This document shows positions 10,002 to 20,088 of a stretch of DNA of 64,000 bases, piece by piece. Source of the stretch: Protea cynaroides (taxonomy: Eukaryota; Streptophyta; Magnoliopsida; Proteales; Proteaceae); the NCBI GenBank assembly GCA_028583415.1, contig CM053266.1, positions 665,816 to 729,815 on the forward strand, written 5' to 3'. The first letter of the stretch is position 1. Every line of letters begins with the position of its first letter. Below the pieces are notes generated by a model. It made no database searches, had not been told where the DNA came from, and was given only the letters and a program-made list of their open reading frames with translations. A program made the position numbers and the translations under genes.

Positions 10002-10404
10002 TCTCAGTTCCTGTCTATTGAACCAGTATATTTCCATAAAGGTTCGTGAACTGAGTTAGGATAAAATTTAAAAGCTTTAATAAGAACACACTGTAAGCAC
10101 CTATGTTGTTTGAGACAAAAAATTAAGAAAGAGAATAATGCATATATAAAAAGGAAAAACAAGTTTTATATACATCAAATAAAAAACACGTTTATACATA
10201 TCCAAAGTAGAGTACAGTCCACAACCCGGACAGTTACTCTGTAGTACAAAGAAAAAAAAATATACATCATGGAGCTGGAGGTGATGGAAGAGGAAGTTCC
10301 CCACAATTTCTGTCATAGTCCTCAGCATATACTCTAGTCAACCAGGCTACCTGAGTCTGGGTCGTCTGGAGACTAGCTGTCCACTCAGCCATCCGCAGAT
10401 CTAA
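10002..10404 (-). pseudogene. Element B antisense gene, 3' end
   Basis: On the minus strand 10404-10267 encodes the last part of the antisense protein: an SLQTTQT...AWLTRVYAEDYD stretch, then a Pro-rich tail and a TGA stop (10267-10269). The rest (10002-10266) is the 3' untranslated region up to the primer site. It is separated from the main body (22387-23611) by element A, whose target duplication TCTAA (10400-10404 and 22382-22386) lies inside the coding sequence. Confidence 0.75.
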
Positions 10405-10693
10405 TGTCACACCCCAATTCTGTACTATTCAGAATGATGTGATGAACCGCTAATAAACCAATGGTTCAACCAGGATCTCAATTAGGCTATCCCCGCGTTA
10501 TCTAAACTTACACACATCCATAATCATAATCAGAGTAAATACACAATAGCGAAAATCTTATAATAACATGAACTGAGAAACTAAGATGATACTAATAATT
10601 TAATAGCAACTTATTCTGTTTTCAACTGAGACATAAATATTTAAGTACCAAATACATGTCTTAATAAATCCAATAAAGAAACCTATAAAATAT

Positions 10694-10815
10694 CTAATCA
10701 AATACACACGAGTTGCACTCGCAAGAGGAGTCGTGTGTATTCACTTCAGCTTCAGCTTCCATCGCCGCTACGTTCCCGTATGCTGGAGCATTCATATAAT
10801 CTTTAACGGTATAAC
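10694..10815 (-). CDS. LTR micro-ORF (A 3' LTR)
   Basis: On the minus strand, the acceptor GATGATGCAG is followed by a frame reading VKDYMNAPAYGNVAAM and ending DSSCECNSCVFD before TAG (10694-10696). The first in-frame ATG is the Met of DYMNAP. Compared with B the protein is similar, while the codons of the Cys-rich tail differ mainly at third bases (TCC/TCA, TCT/TCA, TGT/TGC, TTT/TTC). No family recognised. Confidence 0.45.
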
Positions 10816-10974
10816 CTGCATCATCAACTAAAAATATTCGACGTCGAGGGGTGAGCACACATCACGGCTCAATGAGTAGCCAAAACAATGCAACAATACA
10901 TATGTATGCAAATCAATTTATATCTTTGGTCTGGTATATAAGTTTACAGTATGCAATAGAAAGGTTTAGGTAGC

Positions 10975-11406
10975 CAAAGGTCGCGTTTATTGACCCCGCC
11001 TCTATACACGAGTGTGTGACATTACCCGAAGATCACGTTTATCATCAACTCACATGCACCCAATCATGAACATTATATAACAAAGGTTACGTTTATTGCT
11101 ATATAGTGCCATACCAACACGTAAGCCCCTGTTAGCGAGGGCTGCAAACTGGGCTCGCAACTAACCAATCCTAATGCCAAAAGTGTATCCAAGGCCTCAC
11201 CCCAGCATCCCTCAGAATGTCCATAGAGATAGAGCTAAGGCCCCCCGGTAGAGTCAGAGACTACAAGGACCGAGACCACCTCCCCTGATACTCTACGACA
11301 CAATAGTTCTGCTAAAGTAATGGCGATATGACGATGCCAATGCACAAGACTTGAGTTAAAGATAGTACCAAAGTGCTGAGACCCGCCAAATGTTAACGTT
11401 TATTGA
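10975..11406 (-). repeat. Element A LTR, CAATAAACGTTAACCTTTG-type modules
   Basis: Three or four degenerate copies of a 19-base motif (minus strand CAATAAACGxxACCTTTG) occur at about 10975-10993, 11022-11040, 11081-11099 and 11387-11406. They are interspersed with the conserved LTR core and GCATCAGGGG-type boxes. The same motif is tripled in the C LTRs at the same relative place, but absent from B, D and E. Confidence 0.6.
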
Positions 11407-11805
11407 CATTCTCATCACACCTCCCCTGATACTCGCTCACATCAAGTACATCAACCACACACATACAAGCACATGCCTATTCCTATCATCATCATCATCA
11501 TCATCATGTTATAAACAATAAAGTAAATATGCATGAACAAATAGTAGAAATATTGGATGGCATGCTGTATGCACATTACAAACATATTCGCATAGAATCA
11601 AGCATGGCATAGGACTCAAGAAATAGAAAACAGTTTATGTTATTAATCAATTTAGTTTGGAGTTCTGGTTCCTCACCTTAGCTTGCTATAAGATGTTTTT
11701 CCAAGCTTTAGAATCACCTTTACAGTGTTATTATATTGCTAGAAGACTTAAAAAAGTCGATAGAATTTAATGAGAATTAATTCTAGATTTAAAAACCACT
11801 CTGTT

Positions 11806-12610
11806 AACTGAGGGTCGGAGGTAGGGTCGGAGTCCTGATCGCACCCTGGGTGCGACCCTCCCCAGATTCTGAACTTCTCGAACACTGAGGATCGATGGTC
11901 AGGAACACCTAGGGTCGGATGGTCATCGACCCTCGGTGCAACCCTCTGTGCACTTTGGTCCAATTCCCTCTTTTAATCCATTCTTCGTATTTGGAATCCT
12001 ATGGCTTGCTCCTACATTCCATTCTACATGCATTCCATGGTCTAAAACCATGTATAACCCACCTAGATAGCTTTCATGCATTCTTCTATGGTTTTCCATG
12101 GAAACCTAACCATAGATTGATGGTTTGGGTTTCTCCGAGATCACACTCTCAACAATAACTAACCTAAAGTCTGTAGAAACTCATGGAATTAGTATCCATA
12201 CCTGAGAAGATTACTTTTTCTCTGAAATTCTTCTCCTTTTTGCTAAGTTCTCTTCCTTGCCTTTCTTCTTCCTCTTTTCCTTCTCCTCTCTTTCTCTCAA
12301 TTCAATTAGGGTTGTGAAAGGAGTGAAAGTGGCTTAGGGACGTCCTTTAAATAGAGTAGGAACATCCTAAAATATGTCCCTTTGAGATTAAGAAAGAATC
12401 TCAATCGAAAATTAGGAAATTTCCTAATTTTATTTTCTTACGGCAACCGAGGGTCGATGGGAGGGTCGATGATCCCGTCGACCCTATGGTCCTAAGCTGT
12501 CCGACCCTCCCATCAAAACTAAGGGTTTGACTTTCTGTTTTGGGAGGTCCGACCCTGCTTAGCTGGGTATGCGACCCTTCCCTTATTTTAAGTATTTTTG
12601 GGTCGACTTG
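11806..12610 (-). promoter_or_regulatory. Element A 3' LTR promoter, leader, splice donor and two GGTCG clusters
   Basis: On the minus strand: GGTCG cluster in U3 (12606-12448), TATA-like box (TATTTAAA, 12353-12346), GA-rich leader, donor CTCAG|GTATGG (12202|12201), then a second cluster (11945-11808). The motif spelling is GAGGGTCGATGG / CGACCCTCGG. The 5' LTR copy has the same parts at 22265-22108, 22015-22008, 21864|21863 and 21607-21471. Confidence 0.6.
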
Positions 12611-12719
12611 ATACCTGGGATCTCGATCTCCTTCACGCCCTTGGTCCATTTGACTCGACCATGATGGGTAAACCTGGTTCAAGGTGGTAAGACCAGGTTA
12701 GATTGACACGGGTCTTACA

Positions 12720-12735
12720 ACTCCCCCCAACTTAT
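12720..12735 (-). promoter_or_regulatory. Element A polypurine tract
   Basis: Minus strand ATAAGTTGGGGGGAGT abuts the 3' LTR and would prime plus-strand synthesis. It lies just after the end of pol. Confidence 0.85.
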
Positions 12736-15700
12736 AAAAATTTCGTCCTCGAAATTGTACGTACCTTCTGAATCAAACAAGTGAGGGTATTGCTTCCGCA
12801 TAGCATTTTCTTCTTCCCATGTAATTTCTTCCATGTCTCAACTTTTCCATGTGACCTTAACATAGTAGATATCTCTGTTGCGTGGACGTTGAACCTTTCG
12901 ACTAGTGATTTCTATTGGTGTTACTTCAAATGTCAAATCATCAGTCAATTCCGGCAAATCCACTGTCAAAACATGCGTTGGGTCTTTGACATACTTATTC
13001 AATAGGGAAATGTGAAATACTTTATGCACACTTGACATAGATGGTGGTAGTGCTAACTGATAAGCCACTTTTCCACGCTTAGCTAGAATTTCATACGGCC
13101 CGACATATCTTGGACTTAGTTTCCCTTTTTGTCCGAACCACTTCAATCTTCACATGGGCGATACCTTCAAAAATACTTTATCACCTACTGGGAACTCCAG
13201 ATCTCTTCGTCGAGTATCTGCATATTGCTTCTGACGGTTCTGAGCTGTTCTCACTCTTTCCTTGATAATGTCGACCACTCGACAAGTCTCTTCAACAAAT
13301 TCCGGCCCAACAATACTACATTCTCCAACTTCATTCCAAAATAAGGGAGTTCGACACTTCCTGCCATACAGTGCTTCATAAGGTGACATCTGTATAGTAG
13401 CCTGATAGCTATTTGGTAATCTTCATCACTTGATCCCTTAAAATCAATTACACATGCTCGTAGCATATCTTCTAGAATCCGAATTGTACGTTCCGACCTG
13501 TCCATCCGTTTGTGGGTGGAATGCAAGCCCGAACTTCAACGTTGTACCCATAGCCTTTTGCAATCCTTCCCAAAACTTGGAAGTAAATCGTGGATCTCTA
13601 TCAGACACAATGCTTTCTGGTACACCATGTAACCGAACAATATTATCCACATACAGCTTCGCTAACCTTTCCAGTGTATACTGAGGTCGTATAGGTATGA
13701 AGCGAGTTGTTTTAGTCAGACGGTCCACAATCACCCAAACTGCGTCTACTACTCGAGGAGTCAATGGTAGTCCTGTGATGAAGTCCATGGTGATGCAGTC
13801 CCATTTCCATGTTGGTTCCGGTAATGGCTGTAACAGTCCTGCGGGTCTTTGTCGTTCAGACTTTACTTTCTGACAATTTAGGCATTGAGAAACGAACTTA
13901 GCTACATCTGCTTTCATTCCCCTCCACCAATATAGTTTCTTTAGATCATGATACATTTTTGTACTTCCAAGATGTATCGAATAGATGGTGGTGTGGGCTT
14001 CCTTCATCAGTCGGTGTCTAATGTCTGCACTTTCTATTTCAGGTACACATATTCTTCCTTTGTATTTCAGTACCTTCTCGTCATCCAAGGTGAACTCAAG
14101 GTTAGTCCTACCTTTCTCAATATCTTCTTGTACTGTTCTCAGATACGGATCTGCTTTGATAGCTGTCTTCACTTCATCCAGTATATCCAGTATAATCTTC
14201 AATGCCGCGAACATATTTGAAAACCGATGAATAAACCCTTGGTTGGATGATCCATCCATTGTATCTATCACATACTGCTCGTTGCCGTGATTGAATACCA
14301 TTCCGGTAGTACACATTGCTGCAGTCGTGCTAACTTCTCCTTGAGATTTTATCATTGCTTTTCTGCTTAATGCATCCACTACTACGTTCGCTTTTCCCGG
14401 ATGATACTGGATATCACAATCATAGTCTTTCAATAGTTCCAGCCATCTTCTTTGTCTCATATTCAACTCCTTCTGATTAAATAAATAAGTAAGACTTTTA
14501 TGGTCCGACTTAATCTGAAATTCTCTCCGTATAAGTAATGTCTCCATATCTTGACAGCATGTACTACTGCCGCTAACTCCAAATCATGAGTGGGGTAGTT
14601 TTTCTCATGTACCTTCAACTGTCTTGAAGCATAAGCAATCACTTGCTCTCCTTGCATAAGCACACATCCTAATCCCAATCCTGACGCATCAGTGTATAAG
14701 GTAAACGTCTGCCCTGGAATAGGAATAGTCAAAATCGGGGCGGATATCAATCTGGACTTCAGCATTTGGAAACTATTCTCACATTTATCGGTCCACACAA
14801 ACTTTTCACCTTTCTTAGTCAAACTGGTGAGAGGTACGGTAATCCGAGAGTAGTCTTCTACGAATCTCCGATAATAACCAGCTAGACCCAGAAAACTTCT
14901 GATTTTCGAAACGCTCTTTGGTGCTTCCCACTTTACAATATCCTCGATCTTGCTGGGATCCACTTTGATTGCTTCAGCGGATACTACATGGCCTAGAAAG
15001 GCAACTTCACTTAGCCAAAACTCGCACTTGAAAAATTTGGAATATAGCTTCTCTTTCCTTAAACGCTGTAGGGTTGCGTTTAGGTTCTTGATATGGGTTT
15101 CCTTGTCCTTGGAATATACCAATATATCATCAATAAATACTATAACCGACGTATCCAACATATCGTAGAAAACTCGGTTCATAAGTTCCATGAACGTTTC
15201 CGGTGCATTAGTTAATCCGAAAGACATAACCAAAAATTCATAATGTCTGTATCTGGTCCTGAAAGCTGTCTTCGGAATATCACCTTCTTTAATCTTTAAC
15301 TAATGATAGCCCGATCGAAGATCGATCTTAGAAAATACTTTCGCTCCTTGTAACTGATCGAACAAGTCATTGATCCAAGGTAGTGGGTATCGATTCTTGA
15401 TTGTCAGTTTATTCAACTCCCGATAGTCGATACATAATCGAACGCTACCATCCTTCTTCTTTACGAACAACACTGGTGCCCCCCATGGAGATATACTAGG
15501 TCGAATATAACCCTTGTCCAGCAGTTCTTGTAGTTGCACTTTTAATTCCTTCAGTTCCGTAGGAGCCATTCTATAACGTGCTTTAGACATTAGTGCGGCT
15601 CTGGGTATAAGGTCTATCACAAACTCCGTGGCTCGATCGGGTGGTAATTCGGGTAGTTCCTCTGGAAATACGTCAGGATAGTCCCGCACGACATCAATAT

Positions 15701-16200
15701 CTTCCCTTCATGGTGCTTCCTTGGTTAGGTAGACCACGGATACTAGATACCCGATTGCCCCCTTCTCAAGGCACTTCTTAGCCTTTAGTGCTGAAAGTAT
15801 GAGCTTGCGTCTCCGGGGAAGTTTGGTTCCCGAGAAACTTAATTCTGCTCCTTCTTTGTCTTTGAATGTTAGCTTCTTTTTGGCACATAATAGATTTGCA
15901 GAATGCCGAGCTAACCAGTCCATTCCCAAGATGACATCAAAGTCTGCCATCTCAAGTTGTATCAAGGTTGCATCTAAAGTCTTCTCTCCAATGAGAACTG
16001 GACATGGTCCATAACCTTTCTCTAGTTCCACTTCTAACCCCATCGGTGACCGTACAAGTAATTTGTAGTCTAATGTTTTGATGGGTAATTTCGTCTTCTT
16101 TCCAAATGACACAGATATAAATGAATGAGTAGCTCCAGAATCGAAGAGTACTTTGGCGGGTACGCCATTTATAGGTACAATACCTGTGATTTATCTTTAC
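12736..16200 (-). pseudogene. Element A pol (protease, RT, RNase H, integrase, chromodomain), broken
   Basis: Minus-strand domains in order. Protease: LFDSGATHSF near 16145, ILGMDWLARH near 15920. RT: ELPPDRATEFVIDLIP, SGYH, VFIDDILVYS catalytic motif near 15120. RNase H: LYTDASG near 14690, then HDLEL. Integrase: an HHCC zinc finger (HLGSTKMYH, CLNCQ) near 13960-13870, ITMDFITGLP and SDRDPRF for the catalytic Asp residues, then the GPY/F motif YVGPYEIL near 13110. The C-terminal VKVTWKS...EEITWEEENAM (about 12865-12790) is a chromodomain of the Tekay type. Stops arise at 15707 (CGA to TGA), 15302 (CAG to TAG) and near 12836, and frameshifts occur in RNase H (about 14540) and near the integrase Glu (about 13500). 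Confidence 0.9.
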
Positions 16201-16201
16201 T

Positions 16202-17497
16202 TAGTCTACATTCTCATTCAATGTAATTTTAACTTTAAAAGTTTCAGTCATACTTGTGACTACATCGGGTGATGCGGCCGCATCCTCGGACGTAACAGCA
16301 TATACACGTCCCTGATGGAATTGCTTCTTGGGCTTAGGGCACTCCCTTGCCATATGTCCCGGATGGTTGCAGTTAAAACACTTCAGGACTTCAGAATTTG
16401 GCTTTGGCTGAGGTTGAGCTGCTGGAGTAGTCTTGGTTGCAGCAGTAAAATTCTGAGGATGAAAAGGCTTATATGTCTTGTTATTGCCTCCGTTGTAAGA
16501 ATTTCCGGCTGGCCTTTTGATGCCTCTATTTTGAGTAAAATAACACTCCTTCTGGCTCGATTCTATAACTCGAGCAATCTGGACAGCTTCATTTTAAATT
16601 CTCTTTTCTAAGCCCATAACATGTTCTCTGATGTTTCCTCTCAGTCCCGTGACAAACCTATGGGTTTTGGTTTCTTCTTCTTGCATACTCAGTGGTGCGA
16701 AGAAAAAATAGCTCTTCATAACGCTGTTGGTACGCATCCACTGACATCTGTCCCTGATAAAGACTCAGGAACTCCTTTTCCATCGAATCTCTGAAGCATC
16801 GTGGAAAATATTTCTCAAAGAAGGCTTCTTTATATATAGCCCATGTCAGTAGGGCATGCTTGGTCAGTAGATATGCCTTCAATGATTTCCACCAATGATG
16901 TACGTCGCCCTTGAGCATGAAGGTGGCGCATAGTACTTTCTCTTCCTCTGTGATAGTCATCATGAGGAAATTTCTCTCCATCTCGTCTATCCAGTGTGCT
17001 GGCCACAACGGATCAGACGGTTTGCCGTTGAATTCTTTGGGTTTCATCTTCAAAAATCTCTCCACTAGTCGGGAGTGGTCCAGCTGATTTTGGGGGTTTG
17101 CCCCAAACATATGGGGTGGATACTGGTAATTCCCTTGAGCTGCTTCTGGAACCTGCACTGGAATTTGTGTAGCCAGTTGCTGAGGTGTCTGAGGAGCTGG
17201 GTGGTTACCTACCGGTGCTGCACTGGCTTGTCCTGTGTGCATGGGTGCAGCCTGAGTGGCTTGAAACATAATTCCCATGGCAACCTGCATCTGAGCCTGT
17301 GCGTGTTGCATCTACTGCAGCTGTTGTGCCAGATTCATCATCACGGTTGTTAGCTCTGGTGGTAGAGGTGGAAAATTTGTAGGGTTTGCCGGTTCTGGAT
17401 TACCCGGTGCATAGTTATTTTCTTGACTAGTCTCCTCCACGGGTGGTGGTGGTGGGACTGTATTTCGAGTTTGTCGGGTCACCCTACGTCCAGACAT
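16202..17497 (-). pseudogene. Element A gag, broken
   Basis: The start chosen is MSGRRVTRQTRN (ATG at 17497-17495), matching the aligned start in element B. A Pro-rich N terminus precedes the capsid-like retrotransposon gag domain (NGKPSDPLWPAHWIDEMERNF near 17030-16970; YQGQMSVDAYQQRYEELFF near 16770-16705). A zinc knuckle CFNCNHPGHMARECPKP is near 16385-16335. There is an in-frame TAG at 17314-17312 and a frameshift near 16660. An upstream AG (minus-strand ATTATCAG near 17520) could be a 3' splice site for a spliced gag RNA. Confidence 0.88.
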
Positions 17498-17629
17498 AAT
17501 TCTCTTCTGTGGTTGGTGGTGCCTGATAATCATCAAAATAGGTGAGAAGTCATTTATATTTCATGTAGGCACGCTAACCAATAATCAATTTCAATTCTAG
17601 CTCATTTTATAAAAAAAATACTGTCTTTT

Positions 17630-17862
17630 CTATGCAGGGTCGATGGTGAGGGTCGATGGTATGTCCGACCCTTAGTATCCGACCCTGTGAATGACCTGTT
17701 CTTCTCGAGAGCTGAGGGTCGATGCGAGGGTCGATGGGTATCCGACCCTCAGTTCTGACCCTTAGTTTTCTGTCAGATTCCCGAGAGCCGAGGGTCGATG
17801 GGAGGGTCAATTCGAGGGTCGATTGTGCTAGTCGAATTGTCCGACCCTCGGACCAAAAATCA
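17630..17862. promoter_or_regulatory. Element A GGTCG motif cluster between gag and antisense gene
   Basis: About 230 bases hold roughly a dozen GAGGGTCGATGG / GTCCGACCCTC motifs in both orientations. They lie between the gag start (minus) and the antisense gene (plus). The spelling is the one used in the two clusters of the A LTRs. I infer a shared DNA-binding factor acting on the LTR and antisense promoters. Confidence 0.55.
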
Positions 17863-18453
17863 GATTTTTAAGATCCGATTCTGGGTCATTTCTTATTACT
17901 TCCCTCCCGTTTCGACTCGCCTCTCCTCTCTGAGTTGCTACAGTGCTACTCCACTGTTGTGGGTCGATTTTAGTCCAAGTTTCGACATCCACGTCATCCA
18001 TACAGGTATGTTCTCTCATTTTTACCTGTTTTTAGGTTTCCATTTCTAGGTTTTTCACACGTTTAACTTGTATTTTCCAAATTAAACTTTTTCCAACCGT
18101 AAAAATTTGATTTTTATTGGGGGCTTTTGTTATTGGTGTCTCTAGGAATGAAAGCCCTCAAAAATTTTTGAGTTTCATCGGTTGGTTATCGAGAAACTTG
18201 AAATTTCCTCTTTTTGCCCTAATTTGTCGACATTTTTGATTTTTCTTGAATTTCTTCAAATTGGACATCATAAGTTAAACTTTCCTACTGTATGTGGGTT
18301 GTTAGATGTATTTTAACCTATGGAAGTTCTCATGCCCACTTGTATGGTGAGGAATGGGACTTTATGATCAACTTACGTCGTTATTAAATCAAGTTTCGGA
18401 TTTCTATCCTATTAACTCCTTGTTTTCCTTCTCTTTCTTATTTTGCAGATACC
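17863..18453 (+). other. Element A antisense gene, 5' exon and intron
   Basis: A predicted first exon ends at a consensus donor, ATACAG|GTATGT (18005|18006). The intron (18006-18448) is AT-rich and ends in a strong polypyrimidine tract and acceptor, TTCTTATTTTGCAG. The coding ATG (18454) follows six bases later. Element B keeps the same donor and acceptor positions on its own strand. Confidence 0.55.
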
Positions 18454-19811
18454 ATGGCTCGTACCACGGTACCCTGAGTTCGTGATCCCCTTCGCTTCCG
18501 TTCCAATGAAGCCGAGGCACGGTATGCTGACTATGCCCGTAAGAAGTTGAGGGTGGTCGTATGGTGAACTTGGCTGAGTTAGCCGTGTTCAACGTAGAGG
18601 GAGCCTTTGGTGACATGGGGTGGCTTCCTGTCATTACATACGATGCATGCACATGTCCAGATTTGGTGCGCCAGTTCTATTGTAATCTCCAGGTGGTGGG
18701 GAATTACAATGACGTTGAGCATGGTTAGGAGTTGCGCATCACCAGCTACGTCAAAGGGGTAGATATCTCTTTCGACTATCGGTAGCTGGACGACTTGTTG
18801 GGCATTCCCTATGATGGCCCCATGGTAAACTGTGAGCCTAGAGAGCCACCGTTTATTGAGATGGAGATGAGGGCAGAGATCAATAATCAGTTGCTCCATC
18901 CTGATCGTTGGCAGATGAGAGCTTGTTATTTGCGTCCAGCTCCATGGGTTTTCTGCAAGATTATCCAGCATAATCTAATCCCGCAGAGTGGGCACTATGA
19001 GAGTGTTTCTCAGTTGACTCAGTTTTTGATATACAGTATCTGCACTCGCCAGCCCATCTGCCTTCCATACATCATCATGCGGACTATGATTAGTGCCACA
19101 TTGTCCGATCATAGGGGTAATCTACCCTATGGACGCATGATTACAGTCCTACTGACCCGTCTGGGGGTTGACCTAGTAGATGAGAAGATCCAGGAGAAGA
19201 CCTTCTCGTCGCCTCTAGATTGGGAGGCAATCTGCAAGATGGGTATGCGGGATGCCCAGGTTAGTGATGAAGAGAGGAACGCGATGGTGCGCCCTCACAC
19301 TAGTATCGAGATGGCTGATGTTGAGGCTGTTGCTGCCGCTGCTAGAGCTCATGTGGATCCCGTCGACGATGACGACCGCATGTATATGGATGTTGACGCG
19401 ATACCACCGCCTTCACCTACTCATGCGGCTGGTGTTGGTACTTCTTCTACGGCGGATCCTGTACCTGAGACTGGTCCTTCTTATGCGGCTGGCCCTTCAC
19501 ACCCACCTCCTGATATGATGGAGATGCTGCAGGAGGTCAGGGAGGCTCAGCGCAGATCTGATCTGAGGATGGAGGAGTTGCTAGACGCTCAGCGTGAGAG
19601 AGTAGATGAGCTGCTAGCTGCCCAGCACATATCAGATACGCGGATGGGAGAGCTCATAGAGATTCAGCATGCGACTGATAGGAGGGTAGCCGATCTCACA
19701 GCTAGTCTATAGACGACCCAGACTCTGATAGCCTGGTTGACTAAAGTCTATGCTGAGGACTATGACCGAGATCATGAGGCCCCGCCTCCTCCTTCGCCTC
19801 CAGCTTCTTGA
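18454..19811 (+). pseudogene. Element A antisense gene (plant transposon-type domain plus coiled coil), lightly broken
   Basis: The frame starts MARTTVP at 18454. The N-terminal half (FRSNEAEARY, AVFNVEGAFGDMGWLPVITY, LVRQFYCNL, ITSYVKGVDISFD) resembles the domain annotated in plants as putative plant transposon protein (PF20167-like). The middle is ENK-like unknown sequence ending NLPYGRMITVLLTRLG and EKTFSSPLDWEAICK. Then come an acidic DDDDRMYMDVDAIPPPSP linker and several 14-20-residue repeats of the form RxxELLxAQ, probably a coiled coil. Breaks: TGA at about 18475, a frameshift near 18547, TAG at about 18754 and 18783, and TAG at 19710-19712, after which 32 more codons match element B. 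From 18795 to 19712 it is open. It is transcribed against gag-pol. Role unknown; regulatory or anti-silencing use is a guess. Confidence 0.7.
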
Positions 19812-20073
19812 TCGTACTTTATTTTCTTGTACTACAGAGTAACTGTCCGGGTTGTGGACTGTACACTGCTTTAGTTATGTATATACGTTTTGTTTCTCTC
19901 ACTCATTGCATGTAACTTGTTTCCCCTTTTATAGATGCATTATTCTCTTTTTAAATTTGGTCTCAATCATCACTTGTGCTTACAGTGTCTTAATATTACT
20001 ATTTTTACTTTTATCCTATCTCAGTTCACAATTGTCTCGAATGTATGTTAGTTCAGCGGACAAGGCCTGAGAT
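19812..20073 (+). other. Element A antisense gene 3' untranslated region
   Basis: AT-rich sequence between the antisense stop and the primer binding site. It is homologous to 10002-10266 of element B and to the start of C (39172-39350) and E (63880-64000). It likely holds the polyadenylation signal of the antisense transcript. Confidence 0.5.
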
Positions 20074-20085
20074 GCTCTGATACCA
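20074..20085 (-). promoter_or_regulatory. Element A primer binding site (initiator tRNA-Met)
   Basis: Minus strand TGGTATCAGAGC lies three bases from the 5' LTR end. Confidence 0.9.
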
Positions 20086-20088
20086 AGT

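Larger units (their letters stand above)
10405..12719 (-). repeat. Element A 3' LTR
   Basis: On the minus strand it starts TGTAAGACCC and ends GGGGTGTGACA. It has the same internal plan as the B LTR, but its tandem modules are partly of a CAATAAACGTTAACC type and its GGTCG motifs are spelled GAGGGTCGATGG. Stretch 11460-11700 has a TCATCAT microsatellite-like run and is otherwise plain AT-rich LTR sequence. Confidence 0.95.

Noticed and set aside
10405..12719. Possibility that A and the 20089-22381 LTR are two separate solo LTRs
   Set aside because: Same orientation, primer site at one inner edge, polypurine tract at the other, gag-pol between, and one TCTAA duplication outside both.
12781..13344. 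Plus-strand open frames opposite the end of element A pol
   Set aside because: They are antisense shadows of integrase and chromodomain coding sequence with no similarity of their own.
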